Shown: positions 17,449-25,744, counted from the first letter of the stretch. The stretch is 64,000 bases of DNA from Planctomycetota bacterium (GCA_015075515.1 JABTUE010000003.1:310001-374000); one strand, 5' to 3'. Notes: generated from the letters alone by a model not told the origin. A program made the numbers and translations.

Positions 17449-18888
17449 ATGCCGAAAGAACAAGCCACGATTGCCCAGCGTCTGCACCTGCTGCTGCACG
17501 ACCGTTCCCAGAGCGACCTGGCCCGGTCGGCCGGCACCAGCGTCGCCAACGTCAACCGTTATCTGCGCGGGCGCCGCGTGCCCGCCGACTTCTGCGCCGC
17601 GCTGGCGCGCAATGCCGGCGTCAATCCGGCCTGGCTGCTTACCGGCGAAGGCGCGGCTTCACTGGCCGATGCCGGCAACGACACCCGGCGCATGGCCGGT
17701 GATGTGCTGGAGCTTGTCCAGGCGCTGAATGCCGTCAGCCGCATGCGTCTGGGCGCCCTGGCCGGCAAGCACCACCTGCGCGTCATGCGCGAACTGAACG
17801 AGGCCCTTCAGACATGCGAAGCGCTGCGCGAGCGCCTCAACAGCCGCAGTGCCCCGGTGTTTTCCGATCTTCTGAACCGGCTTGAGGCCGCGCTGCAGCG
17901 CCGCGATTTTGACCGCGCCGACGAACTCGGGCGCGCCTGCGAACAGGTCCAGCGCCTGTGCGACGCCCCGGAACTTTCGCGCCGCTTTTTTGAACTGCGC
18001 GCGCATTACGAATTTCTGCGGGGCAGGCCCGAACTCGCCCTGCCCCGCATGCGCGAACTGGTGCGTCTGCGCGTGGCCGACGGACGCGAACTGGATGCCG
18101 GAGAAATCGTGCTGTTCCGCCGCCTGGCCCAGACCGCCATGAACGTCGGCCGCTGCGAGGATGCCCTGCGCACACTGGAGGCCTTTCGCGCCCTGGCCGG
18201 CCCCGCGCTCATGGCCACTTACGAGGGCATTGAACTCGACGGCATGCGCGGCCTGCTGATGACCGACCGCCTGCGCCTGCAGGACGGCCTTGATCTGGCC
18301 CGCCGCGTGCTGCAACAGTTGCGCCCCGGGCGACGCGAGGCCTACCGTGCCGCCATGCTGCGCGCCGAAATCTGTGCCGGCCTGCTTTCCCTTGACGAGG
18401 CCGCGCACATCGGCGCCCACGTGCATGACAAGATCATGGGCATGCTCGAGGCCGCGTGCTGGACGGAAGACGCCGCGGTCATCGAGCGCGTGCTTGCCTA
18501 TGCCCGCAAACACATGGGGGCAACCGAGACCTTTGGCGGCATCTCACACTGGGCCGAGGGCATTCTTGTTTCGCGCCGCAAGCGCGACGGGTTGCAGCAT
18601 TATCTCAAGAACGTCGGCGAAGACGACGACAACCCGCGCCTGTATGTGCAACTGGCGGCGACCGCCCTGGCGCTGCATGACGACAACAAGCCCGCCGCCC
18701 GGCGCCACCACGCGCTGGCCCTGTCCCTGATGGACCGCGACAAGCTGCACGGCCAGACGCGCGTCATGGTCGGCGCCATTCTGCACCGCAATACGCTGCG
18801 ACTGGGCACCCAGGGCCCACAGCACCAGGCCGCGCTGGACTTTTTTGCCCAGGCCGGCCAGGCCGGTTACACGTTGCTTCAACCCTGA
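17449..18888 (+). CDS. HTH (CI/XRE-type) transcriptional regulator with TPR-like C-terminal half
   Basis: 479 residues. Residues 5-65 are a helix-turn-helix of phage-repressor type: SQSDLARSAGTSVANVNRYL then RGRRVPADFCAALARNAGVN and PAWLLTGEG, the last typical of CI-like repressors. The remainder is all-helical with repeat character (for example AQTAMNVGRCEDALRTLEAF, RHHALALSLMDRDKLHG), resembling TPR sensor domains. It probably binds the repeats in the divergent intergenic region and a peptide or protein partner. It starts at the ATG at 17449; the open frame further upstream lies inside the divergent gene. Confidence 0.82.
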   Translation: MPKEQATIAQRLHLLLHDRSQSDLARSAGTSVANVNRYLRGRRVPADFCAALARNAGVNPAWLLTGEGAASLADAGNDTRRMAGDVLELVQALNAVSRMRLGALAGKHHLRVMRELNEALQTCEALRERLNSRSAPVFSDLLNRLEAALQRRDFDRADELGRACEQVQRLCDAPELSRRFFELRAHYEFLRGRPELALPRMRELVRLRVADGRELDAGEIVLFRRLAQTAMNVGRCEDALRTLEAFRALAGPALMATYEGIELDGMRGLLMTDRLRLQDGLDLARRVLQQLRPGRREAYRAAMLRAEICAGLLSLDEAAHIGAHVHDKIMGMLEAACWTEDAAVIERVLAYARKHMGATETFGGISHWAEGILVSRRKRDGLQHYLKNVGEDDDNPRLYVQLAATALALHDDNKPAARRHHALALSLMDRDKLHGQTRVMVGAILHRNTLRLGTQGPQHQAALDFFAQAGQAGYTLLQP

Positions 18889-18961
18889 TTTCGGCGCGGC
18901 GGCGGGGTTGCGGCGCGCACCCGGCGCCGGCCCCCGCGTTTCAATCACGCGCGCCAGGCCG

Positions 18962-19651
18962 TCAGCGCACGATCTGCGGGCCGCCCGGCATCAGCGCGGC
19001 AAAGAACGCGCTGCTGTTGCTGCCGCCGTCTTCTTCCTTGAACAGCAGCGCGCGGCCGTCCTTGCGCCGCACCTCCCACACCTTGCCGCCGCACAGGCTC
19101 AGGGCTTCCAGATCGGCCGCTTCGACATCCACGCCGCCTTCGCGGAAAAACCCCAGCATCTCCATCAGGTTTTCCGCCAGCGCCTCGGGCGGCATGCCGA
19201 ACTGCCGCGCCGCGTCGCGCACGCGCGTTTCATTGAACCGCGCCAGCGCCGCGCCGTCGCCCGCCCGGATCGCGTCGCGGTACTGCAGCGCAAACGCGAT
19301 CATCGCCGCGGCGTCGGCGGGCCGGGCCTGGTCCAGCACCGCCCGAAAGTCGTCGGCCGCGCTGTCAAAACGGTGGGTCAGTTCGTCGCCCGCAGGCAGG
19401 CCCAGCGCGCCGTCTTCCAGCGTGCTGACCATCTCGCCGGGCTCGGCCTCGCGCACGCCGGCGGAAAACGCGGCACCGGGCCCCCTGCGCGTGAACACAA
19501 AGCGCAACTCGTTGCCCTTGCCGATCAGATACGGGTTGAGCTGGGCCATGCCGCTGCCGCCGTCCTGGACGTCAAACACCGGAAAGCCGTTGCAGGTCGC
19601 GACAAAGGCGCAGTCATCGGCCTTGTAGGTACACACCACGATCGGGTTCAT
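18962..19651 (-). CDS. Uncharacterised protein
   Basis: 229 residues from the ATG at 19651 with GGAGG six bases upstream; a longer frame to 19762 lacks this. No signal peptide or membrane segment. Composition is acidic with an N-terminal beta-rich part (NPIVVCTYKADDCAFVATCN, NELRFVFTRRG) and a helical middle (AAAMIAFALQYRDAIRAGDG). The C-terminal end (LCGGKVWEVRRKDGRALLFK) resembles a small beta sheet. I do not recognise the family. It is convergent with the HTH-TPR gene and divergent from a methyltransferase. Confidence 0.65.
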   Translation of the reverse strand: MNPIVVCTYKADDCAFVATCNGFPVFDVQDGGSGMAQLNPYLIGKGNELRFVFTRRGPGAAFSAGVREAEPGEMVSTLEDGALGLPAGDELTHRFDSAADDFRAVLDQARPADAAAMIAFALQYRDAIRAGDGAALARFNETRVRDAARQFGMPPEALAENLMEMLGFFREGGVDVEAADLEALSLCGGKVWEVRRKDGRALLFKEEDGGSNSSAFFAALMPGGPQIVR

Positions 19652-19742
19652 GGGGCCTCCGGTGCCAGTATGGTGCCGGGCGCGGACGGGTAAACCGAAA
19701 TGGCCGGTTCCGGCACGGATTTCGGCGCGGCGGCACCGGCTG

Positions 19743-19748
19743 TATGCT
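19743..19748 (+). promoter_or_regulatory. -10-like hexamer six bases before the methyltransferase
   Basis: TATGCT, GCGGCC, then the ATG at 19755. No Shine-Dalgarno. Part of the recurrent leaderless arrangement in this window. Confidence 0.4.
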
Positions 19749-19754
19749 GCGGCC

Positions 19755-20477
19755 ATGGACACCGCCCAGTACGCATTGATGGCGCAGGTGGAAAGCCGCC
19801 ACTGGTGGTTCCGGGCGCGGCTGGCGATCGTGCGCTCGGTGCTGGCGCGTTATGTGCCGCCGGGCCGCGGTCTGGACTGCTCGTGCGGCACGGGCATGAC
19901 GCTGCAAAGCCTGCCCCGGTGGGTGCAGTTCGGGGCCGACCTGCACCCACTGGCCCTGCGCGCCAGCGCCGGCCGCGGCCTGAAACGGCTGTTTCAGGCC
20001 GACCTGCGGCGGCTGCCGGTGCCCGACGCAAGCCTGGATGTCGTGACCTGCCTGGACACGCTGGAACATATTGAAGAAGACACCGCCGCGCTGGCCGAGG
20101 TGTTCCGCGTGCTGCGCCCCGGCGGATTTGCGCTGTTCACCGTGCCCGCCCACCCGTTTCTGTTTTCCGCCCACGACCGCGCCCTGCACCATGTGCGGCG
20201 TTACCGCAAGGCCGGTTTGCGCGACCGGGTCACCGGCGCCGGGTTTGCCATCCGGCGCCTGAGCTACATCAACTGCGCGCTGTTCGCGCCGGTGGCACTG
20301 GTGCGGCTGTTGCGGCCTGACCGCGGCGAAACCCGCAGCGACACCGAGACGGTGCCGTTTGGGCCGCTGAACGCCGTACTGTACGCGAGTTTTGCGCTCG
20401 AGCGTCTGCCGCTGCGGCTGATCAACCTGCCCTGGGGCGTCAGCCTGCTGTGTCTGGCGCGCAAACCCGGCCCCTGA
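19755..20477 (+). CDS. SAM-dependent methyltransferase (class I)
   Basis: 240 residues. It opens with ESRHWWFRARLAIVRSVL, a motif common before methyltransferase-11/-23 type domains. SAM motif I is GLDCSCGTGMTLQSL (first Gly of the usual GxGxG replaced), the acidic motif II is QFGADLHPLAL, and post-motif I is LDVVTCLDTLEHIEEDTAAL with the LRPGG block in VFRVLRPGGFALF. The substrate is unknown; such proteins often act on sugars, quinones or lipids. The stop codon lies inside a terminator hairpin. Confidence 0.85.
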   Translation: MDTAQYALMAQVESRHWWFRARLAIVRSVLARYVPPGRGLDCSCGTGMTLQSLPRWVQFGADLHPLALRASAGRGLKRLFQADLRRLPVPDASLDVVTCLDTLEHIEEDTAALAEVFRVLRPGGFALFTVPAHPFLFSAHDRALHHVRRYRKAGLRDRVTGAGFAIRRLSYINCALFAPVALVRLLRPDRGETRSDTETVPFGPLNAVLYASFALERLPLRLINLPWGVSLLCLARKPGP

Positions 20478-20490
20478 GGGCCGGGCTGTT
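20466..20490 (+). terminator. Terminator hairpin overlapping the methyltransferase stop codon
   Basis: CCCGGCCC-CTGA-GGGCCGGG (20466-20485) followed by CTGTTTGCTT. The stop codon TGA sits in the loop. It separates the methyltransferase from the convergent surface protein. Confidence 0.6.
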
Positions 20491-20510
20491 TGCTTCGCGG
20501 CAGCATTGAC

Positions 20511-22208
20511 TCAGGCGTACGCTGTGCGGCGCCGGCGCAGGACCAGCAGCGCAAACAGGCCCGGCAGCGCCAACCCGTGCCAGGACGCGCGCGCGTTGAC
20601 ACTGCACGTCTTGTCGTCGTCCCGACTCTTCTTCTCGCCGCCACCGCCGCCGGCTACTGCGGGGGCCTGGGCGTAGCCTGCCACTACAAACGTAAAGGTC
20701 GAGGTGTCGGGGTCGTCGCTGAGAATCGTCACCGTGTACTGAAAGAAGCCCCCCGCGACGGGCGTGGCCTCAACCACGAGATCACTGCTTGCGCCCGGTG
20801 CCAACGTTGCGCCCGGCTGGGTCATGATGATCGCGGTGCAGTTCACTTCACTTGAGATGGTGACGGGCAGGGTGATGGCAAGGTCTTGCTCGGCTGTGAC
20901 GGCGTTGCTGATCGTGATTGTGCGCAACTGCGCGGTGCCGGGCTGGACAACCGTCAGGCCCAGCAGTATGCCACCGTTGGCGACTGCTTGCGCACCCTCG
21001 GCCACGCCGATGTCCGACCCCTGCAGTTCAAATGCGCCGATGTCGGCGATCAGTCCGCGCCGCAGACCGCGCTGGTCTGTTGACATGCCCGATACACGGC
21101 GACCGGCGTTGCGGGCCGGGCTGTTTGCAGCTATCGCGTGGGTCAAGGTCAAGCCGCCATTGTCGGCAAGGGGCAGCAGCAGTGGGTCGGTGTTGACTTG
21201 ATCCCCATGCCTGTTCATCCATGCGGGCGCGTCGCTGCACAGATTGTAGCCCAAGGAATAGAAACCGCTCACTTGGAGACTACCGGTGTCTGAAACCCGG
21301 AACATCGCGCCACTGGCAGTACCATGAACAATGCAGTCCTGCAATGTCGCCTTGGTGAAACCATAAGAGGTGTTGATAAGGCACATACAGTGGGCGGGGC
21401 TGCCCGCTTGCGACGTGTTGTCCGTAAAGGTGCAACGACAGAATGTTGCGACCAGAGCACGCCTGACTTCCTGGGCTGAGGAGGGGAACCCCGTCGCTGT
21501 TTGCAAATAAGCCGCGCCGCCACTCATGGTCGTATCGCGAGCCGTGTTTCCGGAGAACGTCGAATCTTCAACAGTTATCTCAAATGACTTCCCCAAACTT
21601 GAGACATAGGCCATGATGACGCCGCTCGAGTCGCTTGTGTTGCGCGCAAATGTACAGTGCCGCGCCACCAGGTGCGCATTCCTGAGATAAAGGCATCCCG
21701 CGACGGTGAACATCGCGGTTGCGGTTGGTGCATTATCAAGAAACATACAGTTCGTGAGGTGGGCAAAGCCATCATTCACAAACACTGTCGCACCGTTCGA
21801 CCCGAAAGCGTTAGACTGAAACACACAGTTGCTTGCGACAAATTCAGCCGCTCCGACAGTTATCGGAAACTGTCCCAAGCCTTTTGTCAGGCGCAGATTG
21901 ATCAGAGTCAGGTTCTGGACGACTTCAAGCAGTGCCACCGCGTTGTTGCCATCAAGCGTGATGCCCGGTTTGCCGCTTGCGTCTGTCAGCCCCGTAATGG
22001 TCAGCGCCACTGTCGGCTGGATCATGCTGCCGAGTGTGATGGTGCCACCCGCCAGCGAAGCGTCAAACACGATCTCGTCGCCCGCCGCAGCGGCGGCCAC
22101 GGTGTCGCGCAGGCTGCCCGCGCCGGTGTCATTGAGGTTGGTCACTGTCCAAGTAACCGCACACAGCGGCGCCGCGAACACCAAAGCCAGCAGGATAAGG
22201 GTGCGCAT
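20511..22208 (-). CDS. Beta-helix surface protein (choice-of-anchor Q type) with sorting tail
   Basis: 565 residues from the ATG at 22208 (AAGGAGA upstream), with a signal peptide. The mature N-terminus VTNLNDTGAGSLRDTV is the hallmark opening of right-handed parallel beta-helix surface proteins. Rungs such as NLTLINLRLTKGLG and SFEITVEDSTFSGNTARD follow, and the end-cap SPARNAGRRVSGMSTDQRG then GLIADIGAFELQG. A choice-of-anchor/ASH-like domain comes next (VVQPGTAQLRTITISN ... FTFVVAGYA), then a Gly/Lys linker and the tail TCSVNARASWHGLALPGLFA ... RRRR. The middle third (about 21250-21850) is clearly AT-richer than its neighbours, a sign of foreign origin or recombination. Confidence 0.85.
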   Translation of the reverse strand: MRTLILLALVFAAPLCAVTWTVTNLNDTGAGSLRDTVAAAAAGDEIVFDASLAGGTITLGSMIQPTVALTITGLTDASGKPGITLDGNNAVALLEVVQNLTLINLRLTKGLGQFPITVGAAEFVASNCVFQSNAFGSNGATVFVNDGFAHLTNCMFLDNAPTATAMFTVAGCLYLRNAHLVARHCTFARNTSDSSGVIMAYVSSLGKSFEITVEDSTFSGNTARDTTMSGGAAYLQTATGFPSSAQEVRRALVATFCRCTFTDNTSQAGSPAHCMCLINTSYGFTKATLQDCIVHGTASGAMFRVSDTGSLQVSGFYSLGYNLCSDAPAWMNRHGDQVNTDPLLLPLADNGGLTLTHAIAANSPARNAGRRVSGMSTDQRGLRRGLIADIGAFELQGSDIGVAEGAQAVANGGILLGLTVVQPGTAQLRTITISNAVTAEQDLAITLPVTISSEVNCTAIIMTQPGATLAPGASSDLVVEATPVAGGFFQYTVTILSDDPDTSTFTFVVAGYAQAPAVAGGGGGEKKSRDDDKTCSVNARASWHGLALPGLFALLVLRRRRTAYA

Positions 22209-22429
22209 GAGTCTCCTTGGGTGAATACCGGCAGGATACAGGCAGAGGGCAGGCGCATTCAACCAGAACATGCCGAAGTCCAATGGCCTGCGTGCAAACG
22301 AGCAGGCCGGGGGAAAAGACACTGAACTTTTATGGCATCAAAGCTCCTGGGGGCCTTTTCCAAAAGGTTCCTGTGCGCGGACGGAAAGATCGCCAGGACA
22401 CTGGTCTGCCCAATACACGCAACAGGCTG

Positions 22430-23311
22430 CTAACGTTCCAGCAGCCACCAGCGCGGCTTGCGGGCCTTGCCGAGTTTCAGGCCGTACTGGTCCACCACGG
22501 CGGCGCGGATGGTTTCGACGGCCTCCCGGGGCGAATCCGTGACGAGAATGCGGTTCACGTCGGCCTGGTCAATCGTGCCCTCGCGCACCATGGTGTCCTG
22601 AAGCAGCGCCAGCAGGGGCTTCCAGTATTCGGCACCCATGAGCACCAGCGGAAACTCGTTGATCTTGCGGGTCTGGATCAGCGTCGCGGTTTCAAAGATT
22701 TCGTCCAGCGTGCCAAAGCCGCCGGGCAGGGCAATGAACGCGTAGCTGTACTTCACCAGCATCAGCTTGCGGACAAAGAAGTAGCGAAACTCCACCCAGC
22801 GGTCGAGGTACGGGTTGGGCTTCTGTTCTTTGGGCAGCGTGATGTTGCAGCCCACGCTGCGGGCGCCGACGTCGCGGGCGCCGCGGTTGGCGGCCTCCAT
22901 GATGCCGGGGCCGCCGCCGGTCATGACGGCAAAGCCGGCGCGCCCGAGTTCGGCGCCGACTTCGCGCCCAAGCTGGTAATAGCGGTGCTGTTCGCCAAAC
23001 CGCGCGCTGCCGAACACCGTCACGCACGGCCCCACAAAATGCAGGGCGCGAAAACCCTTGATCAGTTCCAGAAAAATCCGCACCGCCCGCGCCAGGTCGC
23101 TGCTGCGCGTTTGCGGACCCTGCAACAGCAGGCGTTCGCCGGTGTCACGCGTGGCCTTGCCCCACGCCGGCGGCTTTTCCAGTTCAGGGTTTTCGGGATC
23201 GTTGGCGGCGGGCACAGCCAGAGTTTGGAACAGGCAGCCAGGCACGCAAGGCCGGGGTTTGGGGGGCACGAAAAGCGAATACCCAGGATACGGGTTGCCA
23301 GCAGCGACCAA
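22430..23311 (-). CDS. LOG-family protein (Rossmann-fold, TIGR00730-like nucleotidase/phosphoribohydrolase)
   Basis: About 293 residues. The two family signatures are present: GGGPGIMEAANRGARD and PGGFGTLDE, the latter the PGGxGTxxE motif of the LOG / lysine-decarboxylase-like family, whose known members release free cytokinin-type bases from nucleoside monophosphates. The C-terminal half follows the family (FPLVLMGAEYWKPLLALL). The start is uncertain. The frame opens at an ATG at 23347, but a promoter with its -10 at 23339-23334 lies inside that extension, so I give the TTG at 23311; the conserved part begins only near residue 60. Confidence 0.82.
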   Translation of the reverse strand: MVAAGNPYPGYSLFVPPKPRPCVPGCLFQTLAVPAANDPENPELEKPPAWGKATRDTGERLLLQGPQTRSSDLARAVRIFLELIKGFRALHFVGPCVTVFGSARFGEQHRYYQLGREVGAELGRAGFAVMTGGGPGIMEAANRGARDVGARSVGCNITLPKEQKPNPYLDRWVEFRYFFVRKLMLVKYSYAFIALPGGFGTLDEIFETATLIQTRKINEFPLVLMGAEYWKPLLALLQDTMVREGTIDQADVNRILVTDSPREAVETIRAAVVDQYGLKLGKARKPRWWLLER

Positions 23312-23333
23312 TTGTCGGTCACGCTGTGCCGAT

Positions 23334-23363
23334 TTTATACACTCCATAAATCATTATTATGAA
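23334..23363 (-). promoter_or_regulatory. Promoter candidate for the LOG-family gene
   Basis: Minus strand TTCATA (23363-23358), an 18-base spacer, TATAAA (23339-23334). Start of transcription near 23327. It rules out translation from the upstream ATG at 23347. Confidence 0.5.
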
Positions 23364-23496
23364 GCAACTTATGTCGAAAAAAACGCCCCTTCCGGTCTGA
23401 TAGTGGCGCGCAAGTAACAATTCCGGATTGGCACGCGGCGCGCTTATTTGGGTCGTCGCGCCGAGCACGGCCCGACAGAGAAACCAGGAGACAGCC

Positions 23497-24465
23497 ATGC
23501 GGACGATCCTCACTGTTCTCTCAAGCCTGGCCCTGACGGCCGGCCTTGGGATTTTCTCGGCACCTCTGAAGGCCGGCTGATGCCCCGCCCCGGCGCCGTC
23601 GGCGCCGAAAGGGCCCAGCAGCGGGCCGGTTTCCAGCCCCTCGGCCTCGCCCACCCAGGGTGGCGGCGGGCCAAGCGGGGCGGGAATCCAACCGCCCAAG
23701 AAGATGGGGCGGGTTGACAACCCAACGCCAGGCGGCGGACCGGTGGTTTCCAACCCGGCTCCGCGCCCGGCGCCGAAGTCGGAAGACCTGCCGGCGTTTG
23801 AAATGCCCAGCACGGCCGCGCTGGAGCGCGCCGCGGCGGACAAAAAGCCGCTGGTGGTGTACTTCCCGGGCGAAAAGGACGACGGCTCGGCCCTGGCGCA
23901 CCCGGACATCGTGTTCCTGAGCAAGAACGGCGCGGTGTTTATCCGCATCCCGTACAACGCCGACCGCGAAAAGGCGCCCTGGGATGTCGAATCGGTGGTG
24001 CCGGTCAGCAAGCTGCTGAGCGACAACCCCTCGCGCGAGTACGGCATCAAGGTAGGGCGCGAGACAGTGCTGGTGACCGACAGTTGGGGCAACGACTTCT
24101 TCCGGTTTGAGAAGGCCCCCACGGCCGACGAACTGCGCAGCTCGATCAAGAAGGTGGCCGAAAAATCCGAAGCCGCCAACAAGAAGCTGCAAAAGAACTA
24201 CGAGGCCGCCAGGGCGGCATGGGACAAGAAGGACCGCGTGAATGCTCTCAAGGCTGTGCTGAAGAACTTCAAGGAAGGTGTTGTGGGTGTCGAAGCCCAG
24301 CAGAACTCGATCAGCCTGTACCACGAAATCATGGATTCCGCCCGTGCCAGCATCAGTGAACTGGCCGGCAAGGGCGACAAGGAAGGACTGAAGGGTCTGG
24401 CCAAGGAACTCAAGGGCACCGACGCGGCCAAGGACGCCGAATCTGCCCTGGCCAAAATGAAGTGA
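23497..24465 (+). CDS. Candidate exported selenoprotein 1 (in-frame TGA after the signal peptide; thioredoxin-like domain)
   Basis: The ATG at 23497 has AGGAG seven bases upstream and starts a signal peptide (MRTILTVLSSLALTAGLGIF ... APLKAG). Codon 28 is TGA (23578-23580), followed by TGC. The same frame then stays open for 294 codons to TGA-TAA at 24463-24468. After the TGA come a Pro/Ser/Gly linker (about 30-85), then a thioredoxin-like region (LERAAADKKPLVVYFPG ... YGIKVGRETVLVTDSWGNDF) in which the CxxC position reads GEKDD, and a Lys/Ala-rich helical C-terminus. Reading TGA as selenocysteine gives Sec-Cys at the mature N-terminus, in the place of a lipobox Cys. A hairpin with a G-first loop starts 11 bases after the TGA. 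Without recoding the gene would be broken, and an ATG at 23704 would give a cytoplasmic 253-residue protein. The same oddity in the next gene argues for recoding. Confidence 0.65.
23587..23614 (+). promoter_or_regulatory. Candidate bacterial SECIS hairpin 1
   Basis: CGGCGCC-GTC-GGCGCCG (23591-23607): a 7-bp stem with a three-base loop beginning with G. The stem is extended below by GCCC (23587-23590) pairing with GGGC (23611-23614) across an AAA bulge. Seventeen bases separate the TGA from the loop. Known bacterial SECIS elements sit directly after the UGA with a small apical loop carrying a G among its first bases. Confidence 0.5.
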
Positions 24466-24479
24466 TAACCAGCGTGTAG

Positions 24480-24544
24480 GTTCACCGGCATAGCCCAGCC
24501 CGGTGAACGGACAGGAGGGGTCCCTACCGCACCGGGCCCCTCCT
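24480..24544 (+). other. Two intergenic hairpins between the TGA-containing genes
   Basis: GTTCACCGG / CCGGTGAAC (24480-24508, 9 bp) and AGGAGGGG / CCCCTCCT (24513-24544, 8 bp plus three inner pairs including a wobble). Neither is followed by a T-run. Together with the terminator just after, they fill the whole gap, so transcript processing or attenuation between the genes is possible. Confidence 0.5.
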
Positions 24545-24553
24545 CACAATTCC

Positions 24554-24577
24554 GGCCGCCCCCCAGCGGCCTTTTCT
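24554..24577 (+). terminator. Terminator or attenuator between the TGA-containing genes
   Basis: GGCCGC / GCGGCC with a 6-base loop, followed by TTTTCT. The ribosome-binding site of the second gene (GGAG) starts two bases later. No separate promoter is visible, so partial read-through may set the ratio of the two products. Confidence 0.6.
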
Positions 24578-24587
24578 GGAGACTCCC

Positions 24588-25478
24588 ATGCGGAACCTGG
24601 TACTGATGAACGTGGCACTGATCGCGCTGATCGGCACGCTGGCCCAGCCCCTGCCCGCGTGAGGTGGCTGAGCCGGTGGCGGCGGGGGCGGTGCCTCCGC
24701 AAAACCGATTCAGCGCGCTCCTGCCCAGCCTGTTCCGGCGCGTCCGGTGACAAGCACCCCTGCCAAGGTAATTGCCCCGGCCTGGGAAAAGCCGTCCAGC
24801 CAGGCGCTGGATCGCGCGGCGTCAACCAAAATGCCGCTGGTGATCTGCTTTCCTGACGAAAAAGACGACCCGGCGGCCTTTGCCGACCCCGAACTGGTCG
24901 AGATGGCGGCCAAAGACGCGGTGTTTATCAAGATGCCCTACACCTCGATCCGCGATAAAGCGCCGGGGGCCGAAGAAAGCGTGATTCCGACCAGCAAGCT
25001 GCTTTCCGACAACCCGGCGCGGGACTATCGCGTTCCGGTCGGCAAGCTGACACTGATTCTGGCCGATTGCCACGGCAATGAATATTTCCGCCTGACCAGC
25101 GTGCCCAAGGCCAAGGAACTCAAGGCTTCGCTGGAGAAAATCCCGGCCCAGATGGAGAAAGCCGAATCACGCCTGCGCAAGAATTATGACAGCGCCAGGG
25201 CGGCATGGGACAAGCAGGACCAGGCCAACGCGCTGAAGCCGATTCTCAAGAACTTCAAGGAAGGTCTGGTCGGTCTGGAGGCCCAGCAGGAAACGATCAC
25301 GTTGTACAACCAGATCCTCGAGGCGGGCCTGGAGAAGGTAAAGAAGGCTCATGAACGTGGCGACATGGAAGCGCTCAAGGGCCTGAGCAAGGACTTCAAG
25401 GGCACATCGGTGGGCAAGGCCGCCGACGACGCCCTGAAGAACCCGATCGCCAGAGTCACGCAGGAAAAGAAAAACTGA
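24588..25478 (+). CDS. Candidate exported selenoprotein 2 (two in-frame TGAs, U-x-x-U; thioredoxin-like domain)
   Basis: 296 codons before the stop. The ATG at 24588 (GGAG upstream) opens a signal peptide (MRNLVLMNVALIALIGTLAQ then PLPA). Codons 25 and 28 are TGA (24660-24662, 24669-24671), giving U-G-G-U followed by A and six glycines if read as selenocysteine. That string looks like the N-terminus of a Gly-rich lipoprotein with Cys replaced by Sec. The frame then runs open to a TGA at 25476-25478. The rest is a clear paralogue of the upstream gene: ALDRAASTKMPLVICFPDEK, KLLSDNPARDYRVPVGKL, NYDSARAAWDKQDQANALKP. The thioredoxin-type CxxC position again reads PDEKDD. An internal ATG/GTG start near 24747 would remove the export signal. 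Confidence 0.65.
24674..24707 (+). promoter_or_regulatory. Candidate bacterial SECIS hairpin 2
   Basis: GCGGGGGC-GGT-GCCTCCGC (24682-24700): an 8-bp stem with one G-T wobble and a GGT loop. Below it CGGT (24674-24677) can pair with ACCG (24704-24707). The loop lies 18 bases after the second TGA and 27 after the first, so one element could serve both. Confidence 0.5.
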
Positions 25479-25498
25479 CCCGGGCAGAAGAAAGGGCA

Positions 25499-25524
25499 CG
25501 GCCCCGGCACGCCGGGGCCGTTTC
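25499..25524 (+). terminator. Terminator after the second TGA-containing gene
   Basis: A 10-bp stem CGGCCCCGGC / GCCGGGGCCG with a 2-base loop, followed by TTTCCGTT. It ends the two-gene unit. The 220 bases up to the next gene show no further feature beyond the GGAG site at 25735. Confidence 0.75.
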
Positions 25525-25744
25525 CGTTGGGTGCCTTTGCAACGGCGCCGCGAGACGCACCCCGTGAGCTGCCTGCACCGTGCGGCCGCGGGCGACAACG
25601 GAGTGATTGACAGCGCGCGGGGCCAAGCGAAACTGCACGCGCGTAGAACGAGCGTCCGTCGGCCGGCGGATGCTCGTGTCGTTTGCGGGCCGGCGCGCCG
25701 GAAACGGGACCAGACTGGGCAAGACAGCAACGAAGGAGACAGTG

